Made by a program: the position numbers and the translations under genes. A stretch of DNA of 64,000 nt, taken from positions 868,001 through 932,000 of the forward strand of contig NZ_FSRJ01000002.1 of NCBI RefSeq assembly GCF_900142065.1, written 5' to 3'. Below, piece by piece: positions 35,895 to 45,088 of this stretch. The notes below the pieces were generated by a model that worked only from the letters and a program-made list of their open reading frames with translations, did no database searches and had not been told where the DNA came from. The DNA is from Agromyces cerinus subsp. cerinus. GTDB taxonomy: Bacteria; Actinomycetota; Actinomycetes; Actinomycetales; Microbacteriaceae. The first letter of the stretch is position 1, and the number at the start of each line of letters is the position of its first letter.

Positions 35895-36803
35895 GTGGCC
35901 GTCACCGCACCCGCGTTCGAGACGATCGCCCCACCCGCGGCATCCGCTCGCAAGCGCCGTTACACCGAGGACCAGGTGCCGCTCGGCAAGGTGCTGGTGC
36001 GCATGCTCGCCGGCTTCATCGTGCTCGCGATCTTCGTCCTCCCGTACGTCATCATGTTCTTCGGCTCGGTGAAGACGAAGGCGCAGATCCGCTCGGTCGA
36101 CCCCACGTACCTCCCGACGGAGTGGCACTGGGAGAACTACATCAACATGTGGTCGACGCCCGAGACGCCGCTGCCGCAGAACCTGATCTCGACGATCGTG
36201 ATCTCGGTCTTCGCGACGCTGATCGTGCTGCTCGTCGCGATGCCCGCGGCGTACTACACGGCGCGGTTCAAGTTCCCGTTCCGCATGGTGTTCCTCTTCC
36301 TCGTGATCGTCACGCAGATGCTGCAGCCGGCGGTGCTGACCTCGGGCCTGTTCCGCCAGTTCCTCGCGTTCGACATGATCGACACGTGGGCCGCGATGAT
36401 CTTCATCAACGCCGCGTTCAACCTCTCGTTCGCCGTGTGGATCATGCACTCGTTCTTCGCCGGCATCCCGAAGGAGGTCGACGAGGCGGCGCAGATCGAC
36501 GGCGCCGGCCGGCTGCGGGTGCTCTTCACGATCAGCCTGCCGCTCGTCTGGCCCGGCATCGTGACCGCGATCGTCTTCACCTTCGTGGCGTGCTGGAACG
36601 AGTTCGCGGCCTCGCTCGTGATCCTCTCCACCGCGGGCAACCAGCCGCTCTCCGTGGCGCTCACGAAGTTCGTCGGCCAGTACGAGACCTCGTGGCAGTA
36701 CGTGTTCGGCGTCTCGATCGTCGCGATCGTGCCGGTGGTCATCCTCTTCATGATCATCGAGAAGCGCCTCGTCGGCGGCCTCACCGCGGGCAGCGTCAAG
36801 TAA
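35895..36803 (+). CDS. ABC sugar transporter permease, MalG type
   Basis: 302 residues from GTG 35895 with AAGGAGG 7 nt upstream, just inside the intergenic dinucleotide gap. Six helices, EAA loop KEVDEAAQIDGAGRLRVLFTISLPL and the usual end RLVGGLTAGSVK. It completes the GalNAc-type importer. A strong hairpin follows. Confidence 0.92.
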   Translation: MAVTAPAFETIAPPAASARKRRYTEDQVPLGKVLVRMLAGFIVLAIFVLPYVIMFFGSVKTKAQIRSVDPTYLPTEWHWENYINMWSTPETPLPQNLISTIVISVFATLIVLLVAMPAAYYTARFKFPFRMVFLFLVIVTQMLQPAVLTSGLFRQFLAFDMIDTWAAMIFINAAFNLSFAVWIMHSFFAGIPKEVDEAAQIDGAGRLRVLFTISLPLVWPGIVTAIVFTFVACWNEFAASLVILSTAGNQPLSVALTKFVGQYETSWQYVFGVSIVAIVPVVILFMIIEKRLVGGLTAGSVK

Positions 36804-36815
36804 CCACCAGAACCA

Positions 36816-36853
36816 GCGGATGTCGCGGGTGCCGCCTGCCCCGCGGCATCCGC
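36816..36853 (+). terminator. Terminator after the GalNAc-type importer
   Basis: GCGGATG-CGCGGG pairs with CCCGCGGCATCCGC with one bulged base; it starts 12 nt after the stop codon. Confidence 0.65.
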
Positions 36854-36877
36854 TTCACTGTGCCCGGTCGCGGGCGC

Positions 36878-37267
36878 TCAGGCCGCGTCGGGCGCCGTCG
36901 TCCACAGCCCGAGCACGTTGCCCTCGGTGTCGCGGAAGTAGCCGAAGTAGCCCATGCCCGGTATCGCGGTCTTCGCCTGCACGACTGCGCCGCCGAGGTC
37001 GACGATCCGCTCGAGTGCTGCGTCGATGTCGACGACATCGACGGTGATGATCGGCTTCGCGAGCTCGGCCGTGCGCTCGAACATGCCGCCGTTGATCGCT
37101 CCCGGCTCGAGCGGCAGCTGCGTCGCTTCGTCGACGGGCGTCGTGATCAGGGTCGAATACTGCATGTCGGGCACTGCGTCGATACGCCACTCGAACGCGT
37201 CCCGGTAGAACGCCTGCGCCCGCTCCTGGTCGTCTGCCGGGATCTCGAAATGCACCACTCCGGACAT
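36878..37267 (-). CDS. VOC/glyoxalase-family protein
   Basis: 129 residues forming a single VOC module pair: VVHFEIPADDQERAQAFYRDAFEW at the start and GYFGYFRDTEGNVLGLW at the end. The metal-ligand pattern (His near residue 6, a final Glu replaced by an Asn-Val region) is incomplete, so a binding role is as likely as catalysis. GGAGGCGG precedes the ATG. No link to the flanking sugar genes is evident. Confidence 0.8.
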   Translation of the reverse strand: MSGVVHFEIPADDQERAQAFYRDAFEWRIDAVPDMQYSTLITTPVDEATQLPLEPGAINGGMFERTAELAKPIITVDVVDIDAALERIVDLGGAVVQAKTAIPGMGYFGYFRDTEGNVLGLWTTAPDAA

Positions 37268-37393
37268 CGTCCGCCTCCACTCCGACGCACGGCATCTCCG
37301 TGCCGGCCAGGAGCCTAGCTCGCACGGCGAGGCTCCGGAAGGCGCCGGGGGACGCCTGGAATCCCGTGGCGAGTCGGTCGTGGCGTCCGCGTT

Positions 37394-39040
37394 CTACTCG
37401 ACCCAGGGCACCCCGTCGACCTTGCGGTACTCGACCCCGAGGGCGTCGAGGTGCGTGCCGAGCGAGGCGAGCCGTGCGTGGAACGATGCCTCGTCGCGCG
37501 CTGCGCCCCCTGCGGGCGCCGGCGACCACGCGATCTCGGCGATCGCCGCGATGCGCGGGAACACCATGAACTCGAGCTCGGCCGAGGTGCCGAGGGTCTC
37601 GGTCCAGACGGGCGCCTCGACGCCGAGGATGTCGGCTGCTGCGAGGCCCGGCACGATGGACGTCGGCTCCCAGCCGTAGGCCTCCTCGAGCGTCGTCGGG
37701 CCGTCGGCCCACAGCTGCCCGAGCTTGCCGCCGTCGGGCCCCTCGGGGTCGTCGGAGTACTTCATGTCGAGGTAGGCGACATCTGCGGGGGAGAGGATGA
37801 CGCTCCCGCCCTGCTCCACGAACGAGGTCGTGAGTTCGGCCGCATCGTCGCGCGGAGCGACGAAGTCCCAGTACTGCCCGACCGTGCCGGTCGGAAGCTC
37901 GCGAGACGAGCCCATCTCGTGCCACCCGATGACGGTTTTGCCGGTCGCGGCGCCGGCGGCGGTGATGCGCCGGACGAGGTCGAGGTAGTCGGCCTCCGAG
38001 GTGGCGAGCGACTCGTCGCCGCCGACGTGCAGCCACGGGCCGGGCGTCATCTCGGCGACCTCGCCCATGACGTCGGCGAGGAACCGGTCGGTCGCCTCGG
38101 CGCGCTCCGGCGATGCGCAGAGCGACGAGAAGCCGACCTCGATGCCCTCGTAGGGCTTCGGCGCGACCCCGTCGCAGTTCAGCTCGGGGTAGGCGCTGAG
38201 CGCCGCGTTCGTGTGTCCAGGCAGGTCGATCTCGGGCACGACGGTGACGAACCGCTCGGCGGCGTACTCGACGATGCGGCGGTAGTCGTCCTTCGTGTAG
38301 AAGCCGCCGCCCTCGCCTCCGGTCGAAGTCGATGCGCCGATGCCGGTGAGCTCGGGCCAGGCGTCGATCGCGAGCCGCCAGCCCTGGTCGTCGGTGAGGT
38401 GCAGGTGCAGCACGTTGAGCTTCAGCATGGCGATGCGGTCGATGTGGTCGAGCACCTCCTCGACCGGGAAGAAGTGGCGCGCGACGTCGAGCATCGACCC
38501 GCGGTAGGCGAAGCGCGGCGCGTCGGCGACGGATGCCGCGGGCACGGTCCATCCGCCGGCGGGCGCCGCCGAGGCATCCGCTCGCTCGATCTCGGCGGGC
38601 AGCAGTTGCCGCAGTGTCTGCGTGCCCCGGAAGAGCCCTGCTGCGGCCGGCGCCGCGATGCGGAGGCCGTCGGCGCCGCTCTCGAGCGTGTAGGCCTCCT
38701 CCCCGGTTCCGGCGTCGGCGTCGATGACGAGTGCGATGTCGGATGCCTCGGCATCGCCGCTCACCACCGGCAGGTCGAACCCGGTGGCGAGGCGAGCCTG
38801 TGCTGCGAAGGTCTCCGCCACCGAGCCGGCATCGCCGCTCGCGACGAAGCGGGTCTCGTCGGTGACGGTGAACGGCGTGCCGTGCGTGAGCTCGAACTGG
38901 ACGGGGGCCGGGATGATGCCGGTCACGGCGTCTCCGTTCTCTTGGGTGGCGGTGCAGCCGCCGAGCGCGAGCACCGCGGCGACCAGGCTGGCGGTGATCA
39001 GGCCGACGGTGGTGGAGGTGGTGCGGATGCGACGTCGCAT
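37394..39040 (-). CDS. GH20 beta-N-acetylhexosaminidase, secreted lipoprotein
   Basis: 548 residues from ATG 39040. Signal peptide ends in LALGGC, a lipobox, so the enzyme is anchored outside the cell. After a GH20b N-terminal domain (about 40-165) comes the catalytic barrel with HLHLTDDQGWRL, VVPEIDLPGH and the catalytic Asp-Glu pair in LHVGGDESL (about 342). It cleaves terminal GlcNAc or GalNAc from chitin oligomers or glycoconjugates, supplying the two importers of this region. An operator-like sequence shared with the ROK gene at 14 kb lies 34-50 nt upstream. Confidence 0.93.
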   Translation of the reverse strand: MRRRIRTTSTTVGLITASLVAAVLALGGCTATQENGDAVTGIIPAPVQFELTHGTPFTVTDETRFVASGDAGSVAETFAAQARLATGFDLPVVSGDAEASDIALVIDADAGTGEEAYTLESGADGLRIAAPAAAGLFRGTQTLRQLLPAEIERADASAAPAGGWTVPAASVADAPRFAYRGSMLDVARHFFPVEEVLDHIDRIAMLKLNVLHLHLTDDQGWRLAIDAWPELTGIGASTSTGGEGGGFYTKDDYRRIVEYAAERFVTVVPEIDLPGHTNAALSAYPELNCDGVAPKPYEGIEVGFSSLCASPERAEATDRFLADVMGEVAEMTPGPWLHVGGDESLATSEADYLDLVRRITAAGAATGKTVIGWHEMGSSRELPTGTVGQYWDFVAPRDDAAELTTSFVEQGGSVILSPADVAYLDMKYSDDPEGPDGGKLGQLWADGPTTLEEAYGWEPTSIVPGLAAADILGVEAPVWTETLGTSAELEFMVFPRIAAIAEIAWSPAPAGGAARDEASFHARLASLGTHLDALGVEYRKVDGVPWVE

Positions 39041-39073
39041 GCGTCCTCGTTCGTGGGAAGTCGTGCAGTCGGA

Positions 39074-39090
39074 AGTAAGGAGTCCTAACT
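39074..39090 (-). promoter_or_regulatory. ROK-type operator upstream of the GH20 gene
   Basis: AGTAAGGAGTCCTAACT is a near-perfect palindrome (one mismatch). The inner GTAAGGAGTCCTAAC shares 11 of 15 positions, including GTAAGG and CTAAC, with the operator over the ROK promoter (13990-14004). Such GTTAGG/CCTAAC palindromes are typical for ROK repressors of actinobacteria. Confidence 0.55.
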
Positions 39091-39136
39091 CGTATCGTCG
39101 CATGAAACGGCGGCGAGCGGCAGTACGCTCGTGCGA

Positions 39137-40312
39137 ATGACGACCGTGCTTCCCGTGCCGCACGACCGGTTGGACTTCACCGCGCTCGAAGCTCCGGTCG
39201 ACCCCGCCGCGGTGCGGGCGTTCCGACAGGCGACGAAGGCATCGGGATCGCAGAACGCGACGACGGGTGTTCAGGCGATCACCACGGTGTTCGGCGTGGT
39301 GGTCGTGGTCGTCGTGTTCTTCGTGTTCGCGATCATCGGCACCGTGTTCGTCAGCCTGTTCCTCTCCTCGTTCGGGGGTGCGTTCAACGACGTGCCGGTC
39401 GTCCTGCTCCTCTTCCCGCTGTTCGTGGTCGCCGCGCTCGTGCTCGTCGTCGTCGCGATCGTGCGACGGGTGCGGCGGGGCAGCGACTGGCAGCGCTGGT
39501 ACCGCCTCGACCGGTTCGCCGCGGCGAACGGGTTCGACTTCGCGGTGACCTCGCCGGATCCGCCCTATCCGGGCACCGTGTTCGGCCTCGGGAGGAACCG
39601 CACGAGCTACGACCGCCTGCGGTCGACGAGCGGCCGTTTCGCCGAACTCGGCTCGTATCGGTACACGACGGGCAGCGGCGACGACGAGCGCGTCTCGTCG
39701 TGGGGGTACATCGCCGTCGCGCTCGACCGGCCGGTGCCGCACATGCTCCTCGACGCCCGGGCCAACGACCGGGTGTTCAGCAGCCTGCCCTCGGCCTTCG
39801 CACGGAGCCAGGTGCTGAGCCTCGAGGGCGACTTCGACCGGCACTTCACACTGTACGCGCCGAGCGCGTACGAGCGCGACGCCCTCTACGTCTTCACCCC
39901 CGACCTCATGGCGCTCCTGATCGACGAGGCCGCGGGGTGGGACGTCGAGCTCGTCGACCGCTGGCTCTTCCTCTACGCCCCCGATCCCATCGACTCCGCC
40001 GACGTCGGAGCGTGGCGCCGGGCGTTCCGCGCCGCCGACCTGGTCGGGGCGAAGGTGGTCTCGCGAACGCAGCGGTACGCCGACGAGCGGTCGGGCGGCG
40101 ATGCGCACCAGGCGTCCGACGCGCCAGAGGCATCCGTCGCACCCGAGGCATCCGCTGCATTCCTCGGCCAGGCGGCGCCGCCGCGCCCGGGCGAACCGAC
40201 GATCGCGCCGGGTGGGCGGCGCCTGCGCGGCGGCATCCGATGGGCGAGCATCGCGGGCGTCGTCGGCGTGATCGTCTGGTGGATCTTCGTGACCCGGCTG
40301 ACCGGACGCTGA
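39137..40312 (+). CDS. Membrane protein of unknown function
   Basis: 391 residues from ATG 39137. TACGCT ends 7 nt upstream, so the mRNA should be leaderless. Two adjacent helices lie at about 50-75 and 85-112 (GVVVVVVVFFVFAIIGTVFV and VVLLLFPLFVVAALVLVVVAIV). A soluble domain of about 190 residues follows with many aromatic residues, then a Pro/Ala linker with PEASVAPEASA repeats and a final helix (WASIAGVVGVIVWWIFV). No family is recognised. It is divergent from the GH20 gene. Confidence 0.65.
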   Translation: MTTVLPVPHDRLDFTALEAPVDPAAVRAFRQATKASGSQNATTGVQAITTVFGVVVVVVVFFVFAIIGTVFVSLFLSSFGGAFNDVPVVLLLFPLFVVAALVLVVVAIVRRVRRGSDWQRWYRLDRFAAANGFDFAVTSPDPPYPGTVFGLGRNRTSYDRLRSTSGRFAELGSYRYTTGSGDDERVSSWGYIAVALDRPVPHMLLDARANDRVFSSLPSAFARSQVLSLEGDFDRHFTLYAPSAYERDALYVFTPDLMALLIDEAAGWDVELVDRWLFLYAPDPIDSADVGAWRRAFRAADLVGAKVVSRTQRYADERSGGDAHQASDAPEASVAPEASAAFLGQAAPPRPGEPTIAPGGRRLRGGIRWASIAGVVGVIVWWIFVTRLTGR

Positions 40313-40323
40313 TCCCGCTCGCC

Positions 40324-40342
40324 GCCCCGTCGGCATCGGGGC
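40324..40342 (+). terminator. Small hairpin upstream of the glyA riboswitch
   Basis: GCCCCG pairs with CGGGGC around a 7-nt loop, 11 nt after the stop of the membrane protein gene. Confidence 0.45.
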
Positions 40343-40362
40343 GCATCCGTTGCTAAGCTTCG

Positions 40363-40436
40363 AGGGTCGCGACTGGCGTTGAGATGGATACCATCGGGGA
40401 GCGACTGGCACGGACCGACCGCACGCCTGGGCCGGT
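40363..40436 (+). ncRNA. ZTP (pfl) riboswitch upstream of glyA-folD
   Basis: The conserved blocks appear in order: GACTGGCG (40371-40378), a helix GATGG-ATA-CCATC (40383-40395), GGGGAGCG (40396-40403), and CGCCTGGGC (40424-40432). GGCG of the first block can pair with CGCC of the last, as in the pseudoknot of this class. A -10 box TAAGCT at 40354-40359 puts the transcript start at the riboswitch. ZTP riboswitches sense ZMP/ZTP, which build up when 10-formyl-THF is low, and control glyA, folD and other one-carbon genes, exactly the genes downstream. Confidence 0.75.
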
Positions 40437-40507
40437 ACGCATACCTCGGCGCTGGCGCGCGCGAGGCAGCACCCCACGTAGGTCCGTTTGTCATGAAGGA
40501 GCCACTC

Positions 40508-41782
40508 TTGGCCGAGTCCGTTTTCAATGCGCCGCTTTCCGAAGTCGACCCCGAGATCGCTGAAGTTCTCGAACTCGAACTCGGTCGCCAGCGCGACTAC
40601 CTCGAGATGATCGCGAGCGAGAACTTCGTTCCCGTCTCCGTTCTGCAGTCGCAGGGCAGTGTGCTCACCAACAAGTACGCAGAGGGCTACCCCGGTCGCC
40701 GCTACTACGGCGGCTGCGAGTACGTCGACGTCGCCGAGTCGCTCGCGATCGAGCGGGCGAAGTCGCTCTTCGGCGCCGAGTACGCCAACGTGCAGCCGCA
40801 CTCGGGTGCGACCGCGAACGCGGCCGTGCTCTCGGCGATCGCCACGCCCGGCGACACGATCCTCGGCCTCGAGCTCGCGCACGGCGGCCACCTCACGCAC
40901 GGCATGAAGCTGAACTTCTCGGGCAAGCTCTACAACGCCGTCTCGTACGGCGTCGACCCCGAGACGTTCCTCGTCGACATGAACGTCGTGCGCGACAAGG
41001 CCCTCGAGCACAAGCCGCAGGTCATCATCGCCGGCTGGTCGGCCTACCCCCGCCACCTCGACTTCGCCGCGTTCCGCGCGATCGCCGACGAGGTCGGCGC
41101 GAAGCTCTGGGTCGACATGGCGCACTTCGCCGGCCTCGTCGCCGCGGGCCTGCACCCGAGCCCCGTGCCCTACGCCGACGTCGTCTCCTCGACCGTGCAC
41201 AAGACGATCGGCGGCCCCCGCTCGGGCTTCATCGTCTCGCGGGACATGGAGCTCGCGAAGAAGCTCAACTCCAACGTCTTCCCCGGCCAGCAGGGCGGCC
41301 CGCTCATGCACGTGATCGCGGCGAAGGCCACGGCGTTCAAGATCGCGGCATCCGAGGAGTTCAAGAACCGTCAGGAGCGCACCATCCGCGGCGCGCAGAT
41401 CCTCGCGGCCCGCCTCACCGCCGACGACTCGCGTGCAGCGGGCGTCGACGTGCTGACGGGCGGCACCGACGTGCACCTCGTGCTCGCCGACCTCCGCAAC
41501 TCGAAGATCGACGGCCAGCAGGCCGAAGACCTCCTGCACGCGGCGCTCATCACGGTGAACCGCAACTCGGTGCCGTTCGACCCGCGCCCGCCGATGGTCA
41601 CCTCGGGCCTGCGCATCGGCACGCCCGCGCTCGCGACCCGCGGCTTCGGCGACGCCGAGTTCACCGAGGTCGCCGACATCATCGCGCTGGCGCTCCAGGG
41701 CGAAGCGGATGTCGCGTCGCTCCGTTCGCGCGTCGAAGCCCTCACGGCGGCGTTCCCGCTGTACCCGGGCCTCGCGCAGTAG
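40508..41782 (+). CDS. glyA: Serine hydroxymethyltransferase
   Basis: 424 residues from TTG 40508; AAGGAG lies 6 nt before it, while an ATG at 40493 contains that ribosome site and is unlikely. Motifs: [43 protein letters not shown] and the PLP Lys in [13 protein letters not shown]. It makes glycine and 5,10-methylene-THF from serine. folD follows after 8 nt, and a ZTP riboswitch precedes, so the pair is tuned to folate one-carbon status. Confidence 0.97.
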   Translation: MAESVFNAPLSEVDPEIAEVLELELGRQRDYLEMIASENFVPVSVLQSQGSVLTNKYAEGYPGRRYYGGCEYVDVAESLAIERAKSLFGAEYANVQPHSGATANAAVLSAIATPGDTILGLELAHGGHLTHGMKLNFSGKLYNAVSYGVDPETFLVDMNVVRDKALEHKPQVIIAGWSAYPRHLDFAAFRAIADEVGAKLWVDMAHFAGLVAAGLHPSPVPYADVVSSTVHKTIGGPRSGFIVSRDMELAKKLNSNVFPGQQGGPLMHVIAAKATAFKIAASEEFKNRQERTIRGAQILAARLTADDSRAAGVDVLTGGTDVHLVLADLRNSKIDGQQAEDLLHAALITVNRNSVPFDPRPPMVTSGLRIGTPALATRGFGDAEFTEVADIIALALQGEADVASLRSRVEALTAAFPLYPGLAQ

Positions 41783-41790
41783 GGAATCCC

Positions 41791-42675
41791 ATGACCGCGA
41801 TCACCCTCGACGGCGTCGCCACCGCGACGGCCGTCAAGTCCGAACTCGCCTCGCGCATCCAGCTGCTGAAGGCGCATGGCGTCGTGCCGGGCCTCGGCAC
41901 GCTCCTCGTGGGCGACGACCCGGGTTCGCGGTCGTACGTCGCGGGCAAGCACCGCGACTGCGCCGAGGTGGGCATCGAGTCGATCCGCATCGACCTGCCC
42001 GCCTCGGCCACCACGGCCGACGTGCGCGCCGCGATCCGCGACCTCAACGCGGCGCATGAGGTCACGGGCTACATCGTGCAGCTCCCGCTGCCGGCGGGTC
42101 ACGACGAGAACGCGATGCTCGAGCTCATCGACCCCGACAAGGACGCCGACGGTCTGCACCCGACGAACCTCGGCCGGCTCGTGCTCGGCATCGAGGGGGA
42201 GCTGCAGTCGCCGCTGCCGTGCACGCCCGCCGGCATCGTCGAGATGCTGCGTCGCTACGACGTGCCGATCCGGGGGCGCCACGTCACCGTGATCGGCCGT
42301 GGCCTCACCGTCGGCCGCCCGCTCGGGCTGCTGTTCACCCGCAAGGGACTCGACGCCACCGTCACGCTCACGCACTCGCGCACGGAAGACCTCGCGGCCG
42401 AAGTGCGCCGGGCCGACATCGTCGTGGCCGCCGTCGGCGTGCCGCACCTCGTGCAGGCCGACTGGATCAAGCCCGGCGCCGCCGTGCTCGACGTCGGCAT
42501 CACGCGCGTGCAGGATGAAGACACGGGCAAGGGCAAGCTCACGGGCGATGTCGACCCGGCCGTCGCCGAGGTCGCGGGCCACCTCTCGCCGAACCCCGGC
42601 GGGGTGGGCCCGATGACCCGCGCGATGCTGCTCGCCAACGTCGTCAAGGCCGCGGAGCAGCGCCTGCACCGCTAG
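41791..42675 (+). CDS. folD: Bifunctional methylene-THF dehydrogenase/cyclohydrolase
   Basis: 294 residues. Conserved [17 protein letters not shown] contains the catalytic Lys; [28 protein letters not shown] and the NADP loop [16 protein letters not shown] are clear; the end [17 protein letters not shown] is typical. It interconverts 5,10-methylene-, methenyl- and 10-formyl-THF. Co-transcribed with glyA; a hairpin follows. Confidence 0.97.
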   Translation: MTAITLDGVATATAVKSELASRIQLLKAHGVVPGLGTLLVGDDPGSRSYVAGKHRDCAEVGIESIRIDLPASATTADVRAAIRDLNAAHEVTGYIVQLPLPAGHDENAMLELIDPDKDADGLHPTNLGRLVLGIEGELQSPLPCTPAGIVEMLRRYDVPIRGRHVTVIGRGLTVGRPLGLLFTRKGLDATVTLTHSRTEDLAAEVRRADIVVAAVGVPHLVQADWIKPGAAVLDVGITRVQDEDTGKGKLTGDVDPAVAEVAGHLSPNPGGVGPMTRAMLLANVVKAAEQRLHR

Positions 42676-42688
42676 TCGATCTGCCGGT

Positions 42689-42719
42689 CGCCCGGTGTTC
42701 ACCATGTGTGCACCGGGCG
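42689..42719 (+). terminator. Terminator after folD
   Basis: CGCCCGGTG pairs with CACCGGGCG around a 13-nt loop, 13 nt after the folD stop. Confidence 0.65.
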
Positions 42720-42746
42720 GCTGCCTTGCGCGCGTAGCTTCGCGCC

Positions 42747-44198
42747 ATGGCCAGGGTCGAACTCGTCGAAGCACCGCGCGCCGCGGTCTCGCCCGCGCCG
42801 GCGACACGGCCCGACAGCCGCGCGATCGGCAGCGACGCAGGGCGAGCGGATGGCGCGTCCGCACGCACCACCGCACGGGCGACCGCGATCATCCCCGCCC
42901 GCGGCGGCTCGGTCGGGCTGCCTGGCAAGAACCTCGCCCGCGTCGGCGGCGTGCCGCTCATCGTCCGGGCCGTGCACGCCGCGCTCGCCGCGGAGCGCAT
43001 CGACCGGGTCGTCGTCTCGACCGACGACATCGAGATCGCCGATGCCGCCCGTGCGGCGGGCGCCTCGGTCGTCGACCGGCCCGCCGAGCTCGCGGGCTCC
43101 ACGGCGTCGAGCGAGTCGGCCCTGCTGCACGCGCTCGATGAACTCGAGCTGCGCGACGCGCTCGGGCCGCTCTCGCCGGGCCCGCTCGGAGGCTTCATCG
43201 GCGTCGAGGGCGACGAGCGCCGGCCGGGCGACGAACATCCCGTGACGGTCTTCATCCAGGCCACCTCGCCCTTCATCGACCCGGCCGACCTCGATGCCGC
43301 GATCGCCCGCGTCGCCTCCGGTGAGCGAGACGTCGTCTTCTCGGGTGCACCGTCCCATCTGTTCCTCTGGCGCGATGACGCCGACGCGGACTCCGCGGTC
43401 GGCGTGAACCACGACTCCGCCCGCCGGTTCCGGAGGCAGGAGCGCGAGCCGGAGTACCTCGAGACGGGCGCGTTCTACGTCTTCGCCACCGAGGGGTTCC
43501 GCTCGGCCGGACACCGGTTCTTCGGGCGCATCGGCATCCAGCCGGTCGACGTCGACCACGCCATCGAGATCGACGAGCTCGCCGACCTCGAGCGGGCGAG
43601 AGCGCTCGCGGCGCACGTGGATCGCGGGCTCGCGGCATCCGCTCGACCGGGCTCGACCCGCGGCGCACACGACTCGGTCGGCCCGCGCATCGACGTCGAC
43701 GCCCTCGTGACCGACTTCGACGGGGTGCACACCGACGACACGGTCATGGTCGACCAGCTCGGGCGCGAATCGGTGCGCGTGAGCCGCAGCGACGGCGCCG
43801 GCATCGCGCGGCTCCGTGCGGCCGGCATCCCCGTGCTCATCCTGTCGGCCGAGCAGAACCCGGTCGTCGGGCGCCGCGCCGAGAAGCTCGGGGTCGAGTG
43901 CGCGCAGGGCGTGGAGGAGAAGGGGGCGGTGCTGCGCGAGTGGGCGGAGCGCCGCGGCATCCGTCTCGATCGCATCGCCTACCTCGGCAACGACCGGGGC
44001 GACCTGCCCGCCCTCGAACTCGTCGGCTGGCCGATTGCCGTACCGGATGCCGCGGCCGAGGCGCTCGCCGCGGCGCGCCACGTGCTCACCAGCATGGGCG
44101 GCCACGGCGCCGTGCGCGAACTCGCCGACCTGATCCTCGCCGCGCGCGACTCCGCCGCGACGAACGAAGACCCCGATCCCGCCACCGCGCGATCCTGA
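42747..44198 (+). CDS. CMP-nonulosonate synthetase fused to HAD phosphatase
   Basis: 483 residues. After about 45 residues of low-complexity N-terminus comes the NeuA-type cytidylyltransferase (about 48-300; ATAIIPARGGSVGLPGKNL nucleotide loop, VFIQATSPFIDPADLD). The C-terminal half (about 315-465) is a KdsC-like HAD domain with VTDFDGVHTDD, ILSAEQNPVVGRRAEKLGV and YLGNDRGDLPAL. The fusion resembles animal CMP-sialate synthetases and bacterial NeuA-HAD proteins. It would activate a nonulosonic acid to its CMP sugar and may dephosphorylate the 9-phosphate. TAGCTT ends 6 nt before the ATG, so a leaderless mRNA is predicted. neuB follows 14 nt later. Confidence 0.9.
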   Translation: MARVELVEAPRAAVSPAPATRPDSRAIGSDAGRADGASARTTARATAIIPARGGSVGLPGKNLARVGGVPLIVRAVHAALAAERIDRVVVSTDDIEIADAARAAGASVVDRPAELAGSTASSESALLHALDELELRDALGPLSPGPLGGFIGVEGDERRPGDEHPVTVFIQATSPFIDPADLDAAIARVASGERDVVFSGAPSHLFLWRDDADADSAVGVNHDSARRFRRQEREPEYLETGAFYVFATEGFRSAGHRFFGRIGIQPVDVDHAIEIDELADLERARALAAHVDRGLAASARPGSTRGAHDSVGPRIDVDALVTDFDGVHTDDTVMVDQLGRESVRVSRSDGAGIARLRAAGIPVLILSAEQNPVVGRRAEKLGVECAQGVEEKGAVLREWAERRGIRLDRIAYLGNDRGDLPALELVGWPIAVPDAAAEALAAARHVLTSMGGHGAVRELADLILAARDSAATNEDPDPATARS

Positions 44199-44212
44199 AT
44201 GAGGGAGTGAAC

Positions 44213-45088
44213 ATGTCTGTGCGCATCGGCCGATCGGTCGTCGGCAGCGAGTACCCGGTCTACGTCATCGGCGAGATCGGCCTGAACCACAACGGCGACG
44301 TCGAGATCGCCAAGCGCCTCATCGACGTCGCGGTCGAGGCGGGCGCGCAGGCCGTGAAGTTCCAGAAGCGCACTCCCGAGATCGCCACCCCGGAGCACAT
44401 GCGCGACGTGCCGCGCGAGACCCCGTGGGGCACCATGAGCTACCTCGACTACCGGCGCCGCGTCGAGTTCGGCGAGCCGGAGTACCTCGAGATCGCCACG
44501 TATGCGCTGCGCGCCGGCATCGACTGGTTCGCGTCGCCGTGGGACGTGCCGTCGGTCGAGTTCCTTGAGGGGCTCGACGTGGTCGCGCACAAGGTCGCCT
44601 CGGCATCGGTCACCGACGTGGAGCTGCTCGAGGCCATCGCGCGCACGGGCAAGCCGGTGATCCTCTCGACGGGCATGTCGACGCTCGAGGAGATCGACCG
44701 GGCGGTCGAGGTGCTCGGTACCGACCGCCTCGTGATGCTGCACGCGACCTCGAGCTATCCGATGCCGCCCGAAGAGGCGAACCTCCGCACGATCGGCACC
44801 CTGCGCAGCCGTTATCTCGGCGTGCCGATCGGCTACTCCGGCCACGAGCGCGGGCTGCAGATCTCGCTCGCCGCGGTGACCCTCGGCGCCGTGGCCGTCG
44901 AACGCCACATCACGCTCGACCGGGCGATGTGGGGTTCCGACCAGGCGGCCTCGCTCGAACCGACCGGCTTCGAGCACCTCGTGCGCGACATCCGCGTGAT
45001 CGGCGAGGCGATGGGCGACGGCGTGAAGCGCGTGTTCCCCGGCGAGGAGGCGCCGCGCGCGAAGCTGCGCCGGGTTCCCGCACTGTGA
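44213..45088 (+). CDS. neuB: NeuB-type nonulosonic acid synthase lacking the SAF domain
   Basis: 291 residues from ATG 44213 with GAGGGAG upstream. NeuB barrel motifs: VIGEIGLNHNGDVEIAKRLI, AVKFQKRTPE, ASASVTDVELLEAI, ILSTGMSTLEEI and GYSGHERGLQ. It condenses a hexose with phosphoenolpyruvate. The protein ends soon after HITLDRAMWGSDQAASLEP; the C-terminal antifreeze-like SAF domain of standard NeuB (about 350 residues) is absent. SAF residues normally complete the neighbouring active site, so altered chemistry or a non-covalent partner is possible. The stop overlaps the next GTG. Confidence 0.9.
   Translation: MSVRIGRSVVGSEYPVYVIGEIGLNHNGDVEIAKRLIDVAVEAGAQAVKFQKRTPEIATPEHMRDVPRETPWGTMSYLDYRRRVEFGEPEYLEIATYALRAGIDWFASPWDVPSVEFLEGLDVVAHKVASASVTDVELLEAIARTGKPVILSTGMSTLEEIDRAVEVLGTDRLVMLHATSSYPMPPEEANLRTIGTLRSRYLGVPIGYSGHERGLQISLAAVTLGAVAVERHITLDRAMWGSDQAASLEPTGFEHLVRDIRVIGEAMGDGVKRVFPGEEAPRAKLRRVPAL

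Noticed and set aside
37394..41539. Very long minus-strand open frame of about 1380 codons reaching into glyA
   Set aside because: Only 37394-39040 is a real gene (GH20). The upstream part is antisense to glyA and the membrane protein gene and is open only because of GC-rich codon bias.
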